Below, one piece after another: positions 1-8,272 of a stretch of 25,792 nucleotides of DNA. The notes beneath the pieces are model-generated. The model ran no database searches. It was not told the DNA's origin and worked only from the letters and a program-made list of their open reading frames with translations. The stretch is from an uncultured Bacteroidales bacterium (GTDB taxonomy: Bacteria > Bacteroidota > Bacteroidia > Bacteroidales > Muribaculaceae), in contig USIY01000006.1 in NCBI GenBank assembly GCA_900554845.1, forward strand, positions 1-25,792. Direction: 5' to 3'. Every line of letters starts with the position of its first letter. The stretch's first letter is position 1. Both the position numbers and the translations under genes were made by a program.

Positions 1-137
1 CTGTAGGAGTTACCGTTAATTTTACAAAAAAATTCGGATTGGATGCCGGACTTGCCTATTCGCTTTGGACAGGAAAATATTTCGATGGAGATGATTTTTT
101 TAACGGATTGAGCGCCCGTGTAGGAACTCATTTCTGA
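1..137 (+). CDS. Outer-membrane beta-barrel protein, C-terminal fragment
   Basis: Only the last 44 codons are present (frame starting at base 3, stop TGA at 135-137), so the gene begins outside the window. The peptide alternates hydrophobic and polar residues in short strands separated by Gly/Asp turns, and it ends in a terminal phenylalanine (RVGTHF). That is the usual C-terminal signature of an outer-membrane beta-barrel recognised by the BAM complex. Substrate and family cannot be decided from this fragment. It lies 48 bp upstream of the next gene on the same strand and could be co-transcribed with it. Confidence 0.6.
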   Translation, partial: VGVTVNFTKKFGLDAGLAYSLWTGKYFDGDDFFNGLSARVGTHF

Positions 138-185
138 TATTTTATTTAAAAATCTAAATCGGCACTATTAACTAAATTAAACATT

Positions 186-722
186 ATGAAGAAGTTAATC
201 ATTACAGTTTTCTTAATAACCGTTGGATGGTTGAGTGCCATTGCGGGAGATGAGATTAAATTGACAGAGGGCTCGCTTTCATCATTGAAGGATGGCGGCG
301 TAGGTTGCGTAGTAATAGACATAAAGGACACCAAGTTTGACAACAAGATGCCTCTCCGAAAGGATGATCGGTTCCGAGAAATCGACGACTATATTCCCGA
401 GTGTACCAAAGAGTTTGTTCGAGAATTCAATGATAATACCAAGAAATTCACAATGACTGAGAATGTTGACGAAGCCAAATATGAGTTTCTGGTGAAGATA
501 GATAATCTTGACACATACATCAATGTAATGTCCTTCAAAGGTGGAATAGGTATAAAGGTGTGGGGCTCAATTACAATTACGGACATAGCCACGGGGCATC
601 AGGTCGCAGCTTTCGACATTGACGAGGAGAACAACAGCGGCTTTACATATAATATCGCTGTAGAGGAGACATTCGAGGGCATTGCCAAGTTCCTTGCCAA
701 GAAAATAAAGAAAGGCAAGTAA
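186..722 (+). CDS. Hypothetical exported protein
   Basis: This is a 178-residue protein that I do not recognise. It opens with a clear Sec signal peptide (MKK, a hydrophobic stretch, then SAIA before GDE), so cleavage near residue 20 is likely. There is no lipobox cysteine at the cleavage site, so it is predicted to be soluble periplasmic rather than a lipoprotein. The mature part alternates charged segments with beta-like stretches, includes a glycine-rich segment (FKGGIGIKVWG, about residues 117-127) and ends in a basic tail (KKIKKGK). Only one base separates its stop from the ATG of the methyltransferase at 724, so it appears to lead the biosynthetic operon. A role in the pathway is not evident. 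Confidence 0.8.
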   Translation: MKKLIITVFLITVGWLSAIAGDEIKLTEGSLSSLKDGGVGCVVIDIKDTKFDNKMPLRKDDRFREIDDYIPECTKEFVREFNDNTKKFTMTENVDEAKYEFLVKIDNLDTYINVMSFKGGIGIKVWGSITITDIATGHQVAAFDIDEENNSGFTYNIAVEETFEGIAKFLAKKIKKGK

Positions 723-723
723 T

Positions 724-1824
724 ATGAACCTGTTTCCAGCCCTTAAGGCAAAATACACAAAAGAAACGATGAATGCCCGCGAGGCTCAGCGCCTCGCTGA
801 GTTCATCGCTTTTGGGCCTGTGATTTTTCAGACGGCCCGCATCATGATAGACAACGGCATTATGGATATGCTGCGCGACAGCAATAACGGAATGACTATT
901 CGCGAGGTGTCGGAGAGATCCGGTTTGTCCGAATACGCCGTTAAATGTCTGCTTGAAGCGTCACTTTGCATCGGGCTATTGTTGATAGACCCTGAGACAG
1001 ACAGATTTCGCATCTCTAAAACCGGATGGTTCTTGCTGAACGACCCGGCTACACGTGTCAACATCAATTTCAACCATGACGTGAACTATCGCGGATGGTT
1101 CAATCTGGAGGAGTCCCTTAAAGAAGGACGACCGGCAGGTCTGAAGACATTAGGAGAATGGCCAACAATCTATGAAGGTCTTTCCGTACTTCCGGAAAAA
1201 ATACAGAAAAGCTGGTTTGATTTCGATCACTTCTATTCCGACCATTCCTTTCAGCAAGCGTTGGAGATAGTTTTCGCCAATCATCCCAAAACACTGCTGG
1301 ACGTAGGTGGAAATACAGGACGGTGGGCGTTGAGATGCGTTGAGCATGATCCGGACGTTCAGGTGACGATACTGGATCTTCCACAGCAGATAGGAATGAT
1401 GAAGAAAAACATCAAGGGGCGCCCCGGGGCCGAACGCATAGAAGGTCTTGGTCTGGATCTTCTTGACGAGACAACAGAAATGCCGCGGGACCTTGTCTTT
1501 CAGACTATATGGATGAGTCAGTTTCTTGATTGCTTCTCCGAACGCCAGATTGTAAGCATCTTGAAGCGTGCATGTAAGGTTATGGACAGCCAATCAAGAC
1601 TCTATATTATGGAGACATTGTGGGACCGCCAGCAATTCGAGCCTGCGGCACTATGCTTAACGCTGACCAGCCTGTATTTCACGGCTTTGGCAAACGGCAA
1701 CAGCAAGATGTACCATTCGGAGGATATGGAACGTCTGGTGAAGGATGCCGGACTGGAAATAACTGGCATACATGATTATTTAGGACAAGGGCACACAATA
1801 CTTGTATGCGCTTTGAAGCAATAA
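724..1824 (+). CDS. SAM-dependent methyltransferase (O-methyltransferase-like)
   Basis: This is a 366-residue class I methyltransferase with the two-part build of small-molecule O-methyltransferases. An N-terminal winged-helix dimerisation region (about residues 20-110, including a helix-turn-helix-like segment IREVSERSGLSE) precedes a Rossmann domain. Motif I is LLDVGGNTG at 191-199, with the ribose-binding acid expected in ILDLP near 216-220. The position where plant-type O-methyltransferases carry the catalytic His reads SQFLDCFS (about 265-272), so that base is missing and the chemistry may differ. Gene clusters for aryl polyenes and flexirubins commonly carry a methyltransferase acting on the aromatic head group. 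That role is inferred here from context. A later ATG at 769 is possible, but the start at 724 fits the one-base spacing to the upstream stop. Confidence 0.85.
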   Translation: MNLFPALKAKYTKETMNAREAQRLAEFIAFGPVIFQTARIMIDNGIMDMLRDSNNGMTIREVSERSGLSEYAVKCLLEASLCIGLLLIDPETDRFRISKTGWFLLNDPATRVNINFNHDVNYRGWFNLEESLKEGRPAGLKTLGEWPTIYEGLSVLPEKIQKSWFDFDHFYSDHSFQQALEIVFANHPKTLLDVGGNTGRWALRCVEHDPDVQVTILDLPQQIGMMKKNIKGRPGAERIEGLGLDLLDETTEMPRDLVFQTIWMSQFLDCFSERQIVSILKRACKVMDSQSRLYIMETLWDRQQFEPAALCLTLTSLYFTALANGNSKMYHSEDMERLVKDAGLEITGIHDYLGQGHTILVCALKQ

Positions 1825-1897
1825 ATACGGATTTATACATATTCGATGTAAATGACCGTTAAATATTAATATACCAAAAGGAACAAGAATACTACAA

Positions 1898-2140
1898 ATG
1901 GAACGTAAAGCAATAGAAGATAAAGTTCGTGATTTTCTTATCGAAGATCTTGAGGTAGATGAGGAGAAGATTCTGCCAGACGCCCGACTGAAGGAGGACG
2001 TAGGCATAGACAGTCTGGACTTTGTGGATATAGTGGTAATAGTGGAGAAGAATTTCGGATTCAAGATCAAGCCGGAGGAAATGGCTCCCGTACAGACTTT
2101 GAAAGACTTCTATGACTATATCGAGAGCAAGGTGAATTGA
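1898..2140 (+). CDS. Acyl carrier protein (first of two)
   Basis: This is an 80-residue acidic acyl carrier protein of standard length. The phosphopantetheine attachment motif is GIDSLD, with Ser39 as the attachment residue, at the start of the second helix. The following segment (FVDIVVIVEKNFGFKI) matches the recognition helix of type II ACPs. It would tether starter or growing polyene chains. No phosphopantetheinyl transferase is visible in the window, so activation must rely on one encoded elsewhere. A 73-bp gap separates it from the methyltransferase, the longest gap in the cluster, and I found no clear promoter match there. The second ACP at 5638 differs in sequence, suggesting division of labour such as starter loading versus elongation. 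Confidence 0.95.
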   Translation: MERKAIEDKVRDFLIEDLEVDEEKILPDARLKEDVGIDSLDFVDIVVIVEKNFGFKIKPEEMAPVQTLKDFYDYIESKVN

Positions 2141-2159
2141 ATTTCCACTCTGGATTAAA

Positions 2160-3053
2160 GTGAGCGAACTGAATCACGAGAAATGGTCCGGAACGACCTA
2201 CGGCAACGGATGGATGCACCGATGGCTTATCAGATTACTGAAAGTCATGGACGTGCGTATTCTTTATGCGTTCACTTTCATATTTGTGGTGCCTCCAACG
2301 ATAATGATAAACGGTAAGGCGCGTCGCGTCACTTACCGTTTCTACCGCGACCGTTTCGGATACGGGAGATTGAGAGCAGTCTGGATGGTGTATAAGAACC
2401 ATTGCGCATTCTCCCAGGTAGTAATAGACAGATTCGCTATGTATGCCGGGAAACGATTCAATATTGATATCGATGGATTTGACGAATTCAGAACCTTGTC
2501 CCGACAGCCGGGAGGATTCGTTCAGTTGAGTTCACATATCGGGAATTATGAAATAGCCGGCTACTCTTTACCTATAGAAGAAAAGCGAATGAACGCGTTG
2601 GTGTTCGGAGGGGAGAAGGCAAGCGTTATGGCTAATCGTGACAATATGTTCAAAAGAAGCAATATCCGCATGATACCTATGATGTCGGATATGTCGCATC
2701 TTTTCAAGATTAACGAGGCTTTAAGCAACGGCGAGATAATAAGCATGCCTTCCGACCGGGTTTTCGGATCGTCCAAATGTTTCGATCTGGAATTTATGGA
2801 CTCTACGGCACGATTCCCTCAGGGTGCGTTCACATTGGCAGCATTACGAAATGTACCGGTATTGTATGTCACCGTGATGAAGTCGGCGCCGAAAAAATAC
2901 CATATAACCGTTCATAGGTTGGAAACTCTAAAGAATGGAAAGACCGGGGAGAAAGCTTTGCATCTGGCGCAACAGTATGTGAAATTGATGGAGGATACTG
3001 TCAGGAGACATCCTGCGCAATGGTATAACTATTTTGATTTCTGGTCAAAGTGA
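2160..3053 (+). CDS. Lysophospholipid acyltransferase family protein (LpxL/HtrB-like)
   Basis: This 297-residue protein uses a GTG start at 2160; the first in-frame ATG is codon 19, which would remove the conserved-looking N-terminus. A hydrophobic segment near residues 34-50 suggests inner-membrane association. The acyltransferase catalytic motif appears as HIGNYE (His126 to Glu131, the HX4D/E signature), as in lipid A secondary acyltransferases. A later segment, PSDRVFGSSK, matches the region that binds the acyl-donor carrier. In the APE context such an enzyme is expected to transfer an ACP-bound polyene or fatty acyl chain onto a lipid acceptor. The acceptor is unknown. It lies 19 bp after the first ACP, and its stop overlaps the next start in a TGATG junction. 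Confidence 0.85.
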   Translation: MSELNHEKWSGTTYGNGWMHRWLIRLLKVMDVRILYAFTFIFVVPPTIMINGKARRVTYRFYRDRFGYGRLRAVWMVYKNHCAFSQVVIDRFAMYAGKRFNIDIDGFDEFRTLSRQPGGFVQLSSHIGNYEIAGYSLPIEEKRMNALVFGGEKASVMANRDNMFKRSNIRMIPMMSDMSHLFKINEALSNGEIISMPSDRVFGSSKCFDLEFMDSTARFPQGAFTLAALRNVPVLYVTVMKSAPKKYHITVHRLETLKNGKTGEKALHLAQQYVKLMEDTVRRHPAQWYNYFDFWSK

Positions 3054-3490
3054 TGGATTTCAAGAAAATTGACATTCATGAGTTGCTGCCGCAACGGGAA
3101 CCTTTCATTATGATTGGATTCTTGTTGCATTTCGACATGGAACGGATTGTGACATGTACAGAAATAAAGGGGGACAATATGTTTGTTGAAGATGAAAGAT
3201 TGTCGTCGGCCGGAATAATCGAAAATATCGCGCAGACATGTGCCGCAAGAATAGGATACATCAACAAATATATTCTGAAGTGTGGAATTAACATAGGATA
3301 CATCGGGGCCATACGTAATCTTGTCATTCATCGGCTTCCCCGAATAGGAGAGATGATTGAAACGACGGTAGTGGTCGAGTCGGAAGTTTTCGGAATGACA
3401 TTGATTTCGGCGAAGGTTACATCCGGAGCAGAGACAATTGCCGAGACAAAAATGAAGATAGCCGTAAGCGATGTGAAGTCACAATCATAA
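3053..3490 (+). CDS. Hotdog-fold 3-hydroxyacyl-ACP dehydratase-like protein, catalytic His absent
   Basis: This is a 145-residue FabZ-related hotdog protein. I start it at the ATG at 3053, overlapping the upstream stop by one base; a GTG three bases earlier is possible. The N-terminal LLPQREPF matches the LLPHRYPF signature of FabZ. The central helix IIENIAQTCA keeps the catalytic Glu (Glu57) and the conserved Gln. The FabZ His motif (GHFPxxPxxPG) is replaced by NMFVEDERLSSAG, with Met43 at the His position. It is therefore unlikely to be a conventional stand-alone dehydratase. The second hotdog protein at 9340 shows the opposite pattern (His kept, Glu lost), so the two may form a composite enzyme. 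Its role in APE double-bond formation is inferred from family and context. Confidence 0.85.
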   Translation: MDFKKIDIHELLPQREPFIMIGFLLHFDMERIVTCTEIKGDNMFVEDERLSSAGIIENIAQTCAARIGYINKYILKCGINIGYIGAIRNLVIHRLPRIGEMIETTVVVESEVFGMTLISAKVTSGAETIAETKMKIAVSDVKSQS

Positions 3491-3497
3491 GATCATC

Positions 3498-3920
3498 ATG
3501 AAGAACAGACTTTACGCGTCAAAAAGGATGAATATCCGTTTCAGCGAGGTGGACTCGATGGACATCGTATGGCACGGGGCGTACCCATTGTACTTTGAGG
3601 ATGCGCGGGAGGAATTCGGGCGTAAATACGGCCTGGGGTACATGACCATCTTCAACAACGGATTTTACGCTCCGCTTGTAGAGCTCGCATTCAAATACAA
3701 GAAACCTTTGACTTATGAGATGCGCCCTGTAATAACGGTCAGATATATTCCTACAGAGGCGGCTAAGCTTGTATTTGAATATGAGATATCAGATCCTGAT
3801 GACGGAACAGTATATGCCACAGGACGATCCGTGCAAGTATTTCTGGACAATAATCGAGAACTGGTGTGGGAAAATCCGGAATTCTATCAGAAATGGAAAG
3901 AAAAGTGGCATCAGGCATGA
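3498..3920 (+). CDS. Acyl-CoA/ACP thioesterase, 4HBT hotdog family
   Basis: This is a 140-residue single hotdog domain of the 4-hydroxybenzoyl-CoA/YbgC thioesterase type. The signature near the N-terminus reads RFSEVDSMDIVWHG followed by YFEDAREEF, with Asp19 at the catalytic aspartate position of YbgC. Length and layout are standard. In APE-type clusters a thioesterase of this family is a usual component. It could release the finished polyene or remove misprimed chains from the ACPs. Its stop overlaps the next ketosynthase start in an ATGA junction, which implies translational coupling. Confidence 0.9.
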   Translation: MKNRLYASKRMNIRFSEVDSMDIVWHGAYPLYFEDAREEFGRKYGLGYMTIFNNGFYAPLVELAFKYKKPLTYEMRPVITVRYIPTEAAKLVFEYEISDPDDGTVYATGRSVQVFLDNNRELVWENPEFYQKWKEKWHQA

Positions 3921-5053
3921 TAAGGAAGATAGCCGACAACATTATATCGCCTTTAGGTGATAATACCGCCATGAACCTTGAATCGGTTATGGCAGGGCGA
4001 AGCATGCTGTCCTTTCATGAAGGCACTTTCGGACTGCCGGAATCTTTCTGCGCATCATTGATGGACAGAGAGTCGATTCTCAGGCAGTTCGATGAGGAGG
4101 CTGGAATACATCCTGAGCTGACATATTTTGAGAAAATCGCGATATTATCATCCGAAAGGGCATTGAGGACGTGCGATATCAATCCTGCTGACACGGAGGT
4201 GGTATTCGTGCTGTCAACCACAAAAGGTAATGTAGACCTTCTGCAGAATTCCTTGCATGATTCAAGATGCCACATTGGCATGTCGGCTAAAAAAATAGCA
4301 CGGTATTTCGGTAATTCCAACACTCCTATAGTGGCGTCTAACGCCTGCATATCCGGCGTCTGCGCCCAGATAGCGGCAATCCGTGAGTTGCTGAGCGGAC
4401 GGCATAGGTATGCTGTAGTTATCGGCACGGATGTCCTGTCGAAATTCATAATCTCAGGCTTCCAGTCGTTCAAAGCATTGAGCGGCGCGGAATGTAAACC
4501 TTACGACAAAGACAGAAAGGGATTGAATCTCGGAGAAGCTGCGGGGACAATCGTTTTGGAATACACAGACGGCCATATGGATGATTCATGGCAGTACGTA
4601 AGTTGTTCAAATCACAACGATGCCAATCATATATCGGGGCCGTCCCGTACCGGCGAGGGGTCATACAGGGTTCTGAAGGACATCCTTGAGCATATAGATA
4701 GCCGGGAAATCGCTTTTATAAACACACATGGCACCGCTACGGCCTACAACGATGAAATGGAATCCATAGCCATACATAGAGCGGGGCTTATAGATGTCCC
4801 TGTGAACGGTATGAAAGGCTATTACGGGCATACCCTTGGCGCAGCTGGAGTAATAGAGACCATTCTTTCCATGGCTGCCTTAGATGGAGGTATAATACCG
4901 GCAACGCGAGGTTTCGAGCACACCGGAACAACTTATCCTCTGAATTTGTCAAATAAAGTCCGATACACCGACAAGCGTGCCTTCATCAAGCTCCTCTCCG
5001 GTTTCGGCGGCTCAAATGCAGCAATCTGTTGGCGGAAAGGAGGCAATATATGA
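3917..5053 (+). CDS. Beta-ketoacyl-ACP synthase (KS I/II family, complete catalytic triad)
   Basis: I take the start at ATG 3917, which overlaps the thioesterase stop by four bases and gives 378 residues; upstream in-frame ATGs at 3866 and 3893 would run deeper into the thioesterase gene. The active-site cysteine lies in SNACISG (Cys144). The two histidines are in NTHGTATA (His271) and GYYGHTLGAAG (His305), so the Cys-His-His triad is complete. The C-terminal SGFGGSNA motif is intact. It is expected to carry out decarboxylative condensation with malonyl-ACP, either in priming or elongation. A short KS-like protein overlaps its 3' end, suggesting a heterodimer. Confidence 0.93.
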   Translation: MIRKIADNIISPLGDNTAMNLESVMAGRSMLSFHEGTFGLPESFCASLMDRESILRQFDEEAGIHPELTYFEKIAILSSERALRTCDINPADTEVVFVLSTTKGNVDLLQNSLHDSRCHIGMSAKKIARYFGNSNTPIVASNACISGVCAQIAAIRELLSGRHRYAVVIGTDVLSKFIISGFQSFKALSGAECKPYDKDRKGLNLGEAAGTIVLEYTDGHMDDSWQYVSCSNHNDANHISGPSRTGEGSYRVLKDILEHIDSREIAFINTHGTATAYNDEMESIAIHRAGLIDVPVNGMKGYYGHTLGAAGVIETILSMAALDGGIIPATRGFEHTGTTYPLNLSNKVRYTDKRAFIKLLSGFGGSNAAICWRKGGNI

Positions 5054-5598
5054 AAACGATCTCGACTGTCAGTGTCTCACCGCACCGGACTATATTGAAC
5101 GGCGACATAATTTCCCATGAGTCAATCTCAGGACTGTACCGGGAATTCATTGGCGACTATCCTAAATTCTATAAGATGGATGCACTGAGCAAACTCGGAT
5201 TAGTGGCTTCAGATATCTTGTTGAAGAATACAACAGCCGAAGAACGCGAGAACGCCTCCATCATACTGTTCAACCGCAACGGGTCGCTGATTACGGATAG
5301 AAATTACCAAAAGACACTCGCCGTTGACAATTATTTCCCGAGCCCTGCATTGTTTGTTTATACTCTTGCCAATATCGTAACAGGGGAGATAGCGATAAGA
5401 AACAAAATTTTCGGAGAGTCCTCCTTCTACATCCTGCAAGACAAAAATCAGGAAATGATGGACCGTATAACTGCCGATGCATTCCTTACATCAAGTCCCA
5501 CATTCATAATTACAGGATGGGTGGATTATAACAATGAACAGGATTATCTTGCGGAGCTTAAATTAGTCACAGGACAATGTGAGGATTTGAGTTATTAA
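5050..5598 (+). CDS. Short KS-like protein lacking the catalytic cysteine
   Basis: The ATG at 5050 overlaps the ketosynthase stop in an ATGA junction and gives 182 residues; an ATG 21 bases upstream is less likely. The segment SPALFVYTLANIVTGEIAIR resembles the thiolase-fold region ahead of the nucleophile in ketosynthases, and NKIFGESSFYI follows. No Cys occurs where the nucleophile would sit; the region reads ESSFYIL. There are no HGT or GHT histidine motifs, and the protein is about half the usual KS length. It is probably a non-catalytic partner or chain-length-influencing subunit of the KS encoded just upstream. This is inferred from homology-like patterning and gene coupling only. Confidence 0.75.
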   Translation: MKTISTVSVSPHRTILNGDIISHESISGLYREFIGDYPKFYKMDALSKLGLVASDILLKNTTAEERENASIILFNRNGSLITDRNYQKTLAVDNYFPSPALFVYTLANIVTGEIAIRNKIFGESSFYILQDKNQEMMDRITADAFLTSSPTFIITGWVDYNNEQDYLAELKLVTGQCEDLSY

Positions 5599-5637
5599 GA
5601 ACAACGACATAGAAAAAACAATAAAAAAATAGGAAAT

Positions 5638-5895
5638 ATGAACGAATTGATAGACACACTGAAAGAACAGATAATAGAAGTCCTTAACCTTGAGGATATG
5701 AGACCCTCCGATATAGATGCCGAAGCACCCCTTTTCGGTGATGGTCTTGGACTGGACTCCATTGATGCGCTGGAACTTATTGTTCTCATGGAACGTGAGT
5801 ATGGTATAAAGCTGACGAATCCGGCTGAAGGCAAGGAGATATTCAAGTCAGTGGCTTCTATCGCTGATTACGTCAGCAAGAATCGCAAGAAATAA
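5638..5895 (+). CDS. Acyl carrier protein (second of two)
   Basis: This is an 85-residue ACP with the attachment motif GLDSID, with Ser41 as the phosphopantetheine residue, followed by the recognition helix ALELIVLMEREYGIKL. The start at 5638 has an AGGAAAT sequence just upstream, better than most ribosome-binding sites in this cluster. It is five bases from the downstream ketosynthase and probably serves that KS/CLF-like pair as elongation carrier, whereas the ACP at 1898 may serve another step. The division of roles is inferred from position only. Confidence 0.95.
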   Translation: MNELIDTLKEQIIEVLNLEDMRPSDIDAEAPLFGDGLGLDSIDALELIVLMEREYGIKLTNPAEGKEIFKSVASIADYVSKNRKK

Positions 5896-5900
5896 AGGTA

Positions 5901-7025
5901 ATGTCGACAAAAGTATTCGTGACAGGAGCGGGGATAATCTCCGCATTGGGCTCAGGCATGAGCGCGACTCTGAAATCGCTGCGTGAAGGCGTGTGCGGCA
6001 TCGGAGCCATACGGCATCTTAAGACGGAACATAAGGAATTTCCGATCGGAGAGGTTACGATGTCGAACGCAGAGATGTCACGGATACTGAAAGCCGAATA
6101 TCCATCCAGTCATCTGCGCACTGTGTTGTTAGGCATCATGGCCGCGAATGAAGCCATGGAATCGGCAGGCTTAAAAACTTACGATCTGAGGACCACGGCT
6201 TTTATCAGCGGAACTACCGTCGGAGGCATGGACAATACAGAAAGGCATTTCAAGAAGGTCTATGAATCGGATGGCGAAACGGAAGAGACCACTGAGATGA
6301 AATACAATGACTGCGGATACTCCACTGAACTCATCGCCGACAGGTTAGGGAAGTTCGGTATGATTACCACAACGTCTACTGCCTGCTCCTCGGGCGCCAA
6401 TGCCATAATATTCGGTGCCAACCTTATAAAGGCCGGAGTAGTGGACCGCGCCGTTGTGGGGGGTACAGAAGCTATGAGCAGGTTCCATCTCAACGGTTTC
6501 AATACGCTGATGATTCTTGACCATGAAAGATGCCGACCTTTCAGCGATGACCGTGGTGGCATCAATCTTGGTGAAGGAAGCGCCTATATAGTGCTTGAGA
6601 GTCAGAAATGTGCGCTCGGAAGGAAGGCGAAAATCATGGCCGAACTTAAAGGGTACGGCAATGCGTGCGACGCTTTCCATCAGACGGCCTCGTCGGAAAA
6701 CGGCGAAGGGGCGTATCTCGCTATGAGCAAAGCATTGGAAACGGCAGGTATGTCCTCCTCCGATATTGATTATATTAACGCTCACGGCACAGGAACTCCT
6801 AACAATGACGCCACTGAATTAACAGCCATGCGACGTATATGGGGAGATAAGCTTCCAAGATTCTCGTCGACCAAAAATCTGACTGGCCATACCACAAGCG
6901 CGTCTGGAGCCATAGAAGCTGTGATATGTCTGCTGGAAATTCAGCAAGGAAATGCTGTGAATATATTGTCCAACTCATTCGGATTCGGCGGCAATGACTC
7001 GTCGCTGATATTTTCCAAAGTATAA
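5901..7025 (+). CDS. Beta-ketoacyl-ACP synthase (elongating KS candidate)
   Basis: This is a 374-residue FabF-type ketosynthase. The nucleophile is in TSTACSSGANAI (Cys162). The histidines are in NAHGTGTPNND (His295) and KNLTGHTTSASG (His330, preceded by the conserved Lys325). The C-terminal SFGFGGND motif is complete. It is the best candidate for iterative chain elongation of the aryl polyene. The next gene, four bases downstream, encodes a KS-like protein without a cysteine, matching the KS/chain-length-factor arrangement of type II polyketide synthases. Confidence 0.95.
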   Translation: MSTKVFVTGAGIISALGSGMSATLKSLREGVCGIGAIRHLKTEHKEFPIGEVTMSNAEMSRILKAEYPSSHLRTVLLGIMAANEAMESAGLKTYDLRTTAFISGTTVGGMDNTERHFKKVYESDGETEETTEMKYNDCGYSTELIADRLGKFGMITTTSTACSSGANAIIFGANLIKAGVVDRAVVGGTEAMSRFHLNGFNTLMILDHERCRPFSDDRGGINLGEGSAYIVLESQKCALGRKAKIMAELKGYGNACDAFHQTASSENGEGAYLAMSKALETAGMSSSDIDYINAHGTGTPNNDATELTAMRRIWGDKLPRFSSTKNLTGHTTSASGAIEAVICLLEIQQGNAVNILSNSFGFGGNDSSLIFSKV

Positions 7026-7029
7026 GATT

Positions 7030-7908
7030 ATGGCACAGAGTTGTTACATAAATTCCATGGCGGCCGTAGGGGAAACAGACCTTGATGGATTGATTTCACA
7101 GGGATCTGCCAGACGAATGAGCCGGATTCTCCGCAATGCGGTGAGTTGTTCGCTTGCCGCTCTGAGAGATGGAGATGTGGATTTGCCTGATGCAATAATC
7201 ACGGGTACGGGGATGGGGTGTATGGAGAATTCGGAAAAATTCCTGATTGACATGTGCAGATACGGCGAGAGTTGTCTGAAGCCATCTCTGTTCATGCAGT
7301 CGACACATAATACCATAAGCTCGCAGATAGCCATCGCACTGAAATGCCATGGCTACAACAATACCTATTCGCATAACGGCATATCGTTTGAAAGCGCGTT
7401 GCTTGACGCATGGATTCAGATGCGCACAGGGCAGATTGGCAGTGCGTTAGTGGGAGCTTATGATGAAGTGTCCCACCTGATGCGCAAGATTATGAAACGC
7501 ATTCATCCTGAATATTCCCGTCCGGAGGAGATATCTGTGGCTTTTGTTCTGACTTCGGAGCGAAGCGTCCGGAATCTGTGCGAAATCATGGAAGTAAAGT
7601 TGTTTCATTCTGTGGAACCGGAATATATCTCGAAACAGTTGGAGCCCAGACAAGACAAGACTCTGATGCTCGGATTAAATGGAGTGGCTTTGAACGATGA
7701 TCCTTATGAACGTATGGTATCCCACCTTCGATATAAACCGGACACCATACAATATCGGAAGAGTTCAGGCGACAACTATACAGTTTCGGCCAAGGCCGTG
7801 TATAATTCCGCAAAATTACTGCATGAATCGAATCAGCTCGATTCTATTACAATACTGAACCATTCGGAAGGATCGTCATGGGCTATGGTCCGTCTGATTA
7901 AAGCATGA
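7030..7908 (+). CDS. KS-like chain-length-factor-type protein, no catalytic Cys
   Basis: This 292-residue protein shows the N-terminal thiolase-type fold of ketosynthases (DAIITGTGMGCMENSEKF, then LFMQSTHNTISSQIAIAL). At the nucleophile elbow it has TYSHNGISFESAL in place of TACSSG, putting Gly117 where Cys is expected. The C-terminal HGTGT and KxxxGH motifs are absent, and the protein is about 100 residues shorter than a full KS. It follows the complete KS at 5901 by four bases. It is best read as the chain-length-factor partner of that KS, as known for type II PKS and reported for APE systems. Direct evidence for chain-length control is lacking. Confidence 0.82.
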   Translation: MAQSCYINSMAAVGETDLDGLISQGSARRMSRILRNAVSCSLAALRDGDVDLPDAIITGTGMGCMENSEKFLIDMCRYGESCLKPSLFMQSTHNTISSQIAIALKCHGYNNTYSHNGISFESALLDAWIQMRTGQIGSALVGAYDEVSHLMRKIMKRIHPEYSRPEEISVAFVLTSERSVRNLCEIMEVKLFHSVEPEYISKQLEPRQDKTLMLGLNGVALNDDPYERMVSHLRYKPDTIQYRKSSGDNYTVSAKAVYNSAKLLHESNQLDSITILNHSEGSSWAMVRLIKA

Positions 7909-7912
7909 CACT

Positions 7913-8266
7913 ATGTGGCAATTGTTGGGGCTATCATTGATACAGAGCATGACTCTGGCATTCGGGCAGCTTACGTTGAAGCTGGCTCTGAACCGTATTC
8001 CTGCATTTGAATGGTCAGCGCGTTTTTGGTACGATATGCTTACTAATTGGTGGCTTCTTGCATGCGGAATATGCTTCACGGGCGCAGGCATCCTATGGAT
8101 GTACATTATGAAACATTATCCTCTGAGCATGGCTTATCCAATGGCCAGTCTAAGTTACGTTTTCGCACTGGTGTTTGCAATTATATTTCTACACGAGTCC
8201 ATAGAATGGAACAGATGGCTTGGCGTGGCGTTAATAATGGCAGGGTGTATAATTGTTGCTAAATAA
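7913..8266 (+). CDS. Small four-TM EamA/SMR-like membrane protein
   Basis: This 117-residue, strongly hydrophobic protein has about four predicted membrane helices (near 3-22, 43-62, 72-93 and 98-116). The third and fourth carry the pattern ALVFAIIFLHESIEWNRWLG followed by a Gly-rich last helix, typical of half-size DMT/EamA and SMR proteins. Relatives such as ArnE/ArnF flip polyprenyl-phosphate sugars; others export small cations. Next to a GT2 domain encoded at 9711, a lipid-linked sugar flippase is an attractive reading, but drug-type export is equally compatible with the sequence. It is spaced 4 bp and 6 bp from its neighbours, so it is part of the operon. Confidence 0.8.
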   Translation: MWQLLGLSLIQSMTLAFGQLTLKLALNRIPAFEWSARFWYDMLTNWWLLACGICFTGAGILWMYIMKHYPLSMAYPMASLSYVFALVFAIIFLHESIEWNRWLGVALIMAGCIIVAK

Positions 8267-8272
8267 CGGAAT

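Noticed and set aside
138..185. Promoter of the operon just upstream of 186
   Set aside because: The AT-rich spacer has only poor matches to the consensus, so the operon promoter may lie further upstream, inside or before the beta-barrel gene.
1825..1897. Internal promoter in the 73-bp gap before the first ACP
   Set aside because: No TAnnTTTG match with a spaced TTTG could be found.
3866..3916. Longer N-terminus for the first ketosynthase, starting at 3866 or 3893
   Set aside because: It would extend into the thioesterase gene and add residues ahead of the normal KS start. The ATGA overlap at 3917 fits the coupling seen elsewhere in the operon.
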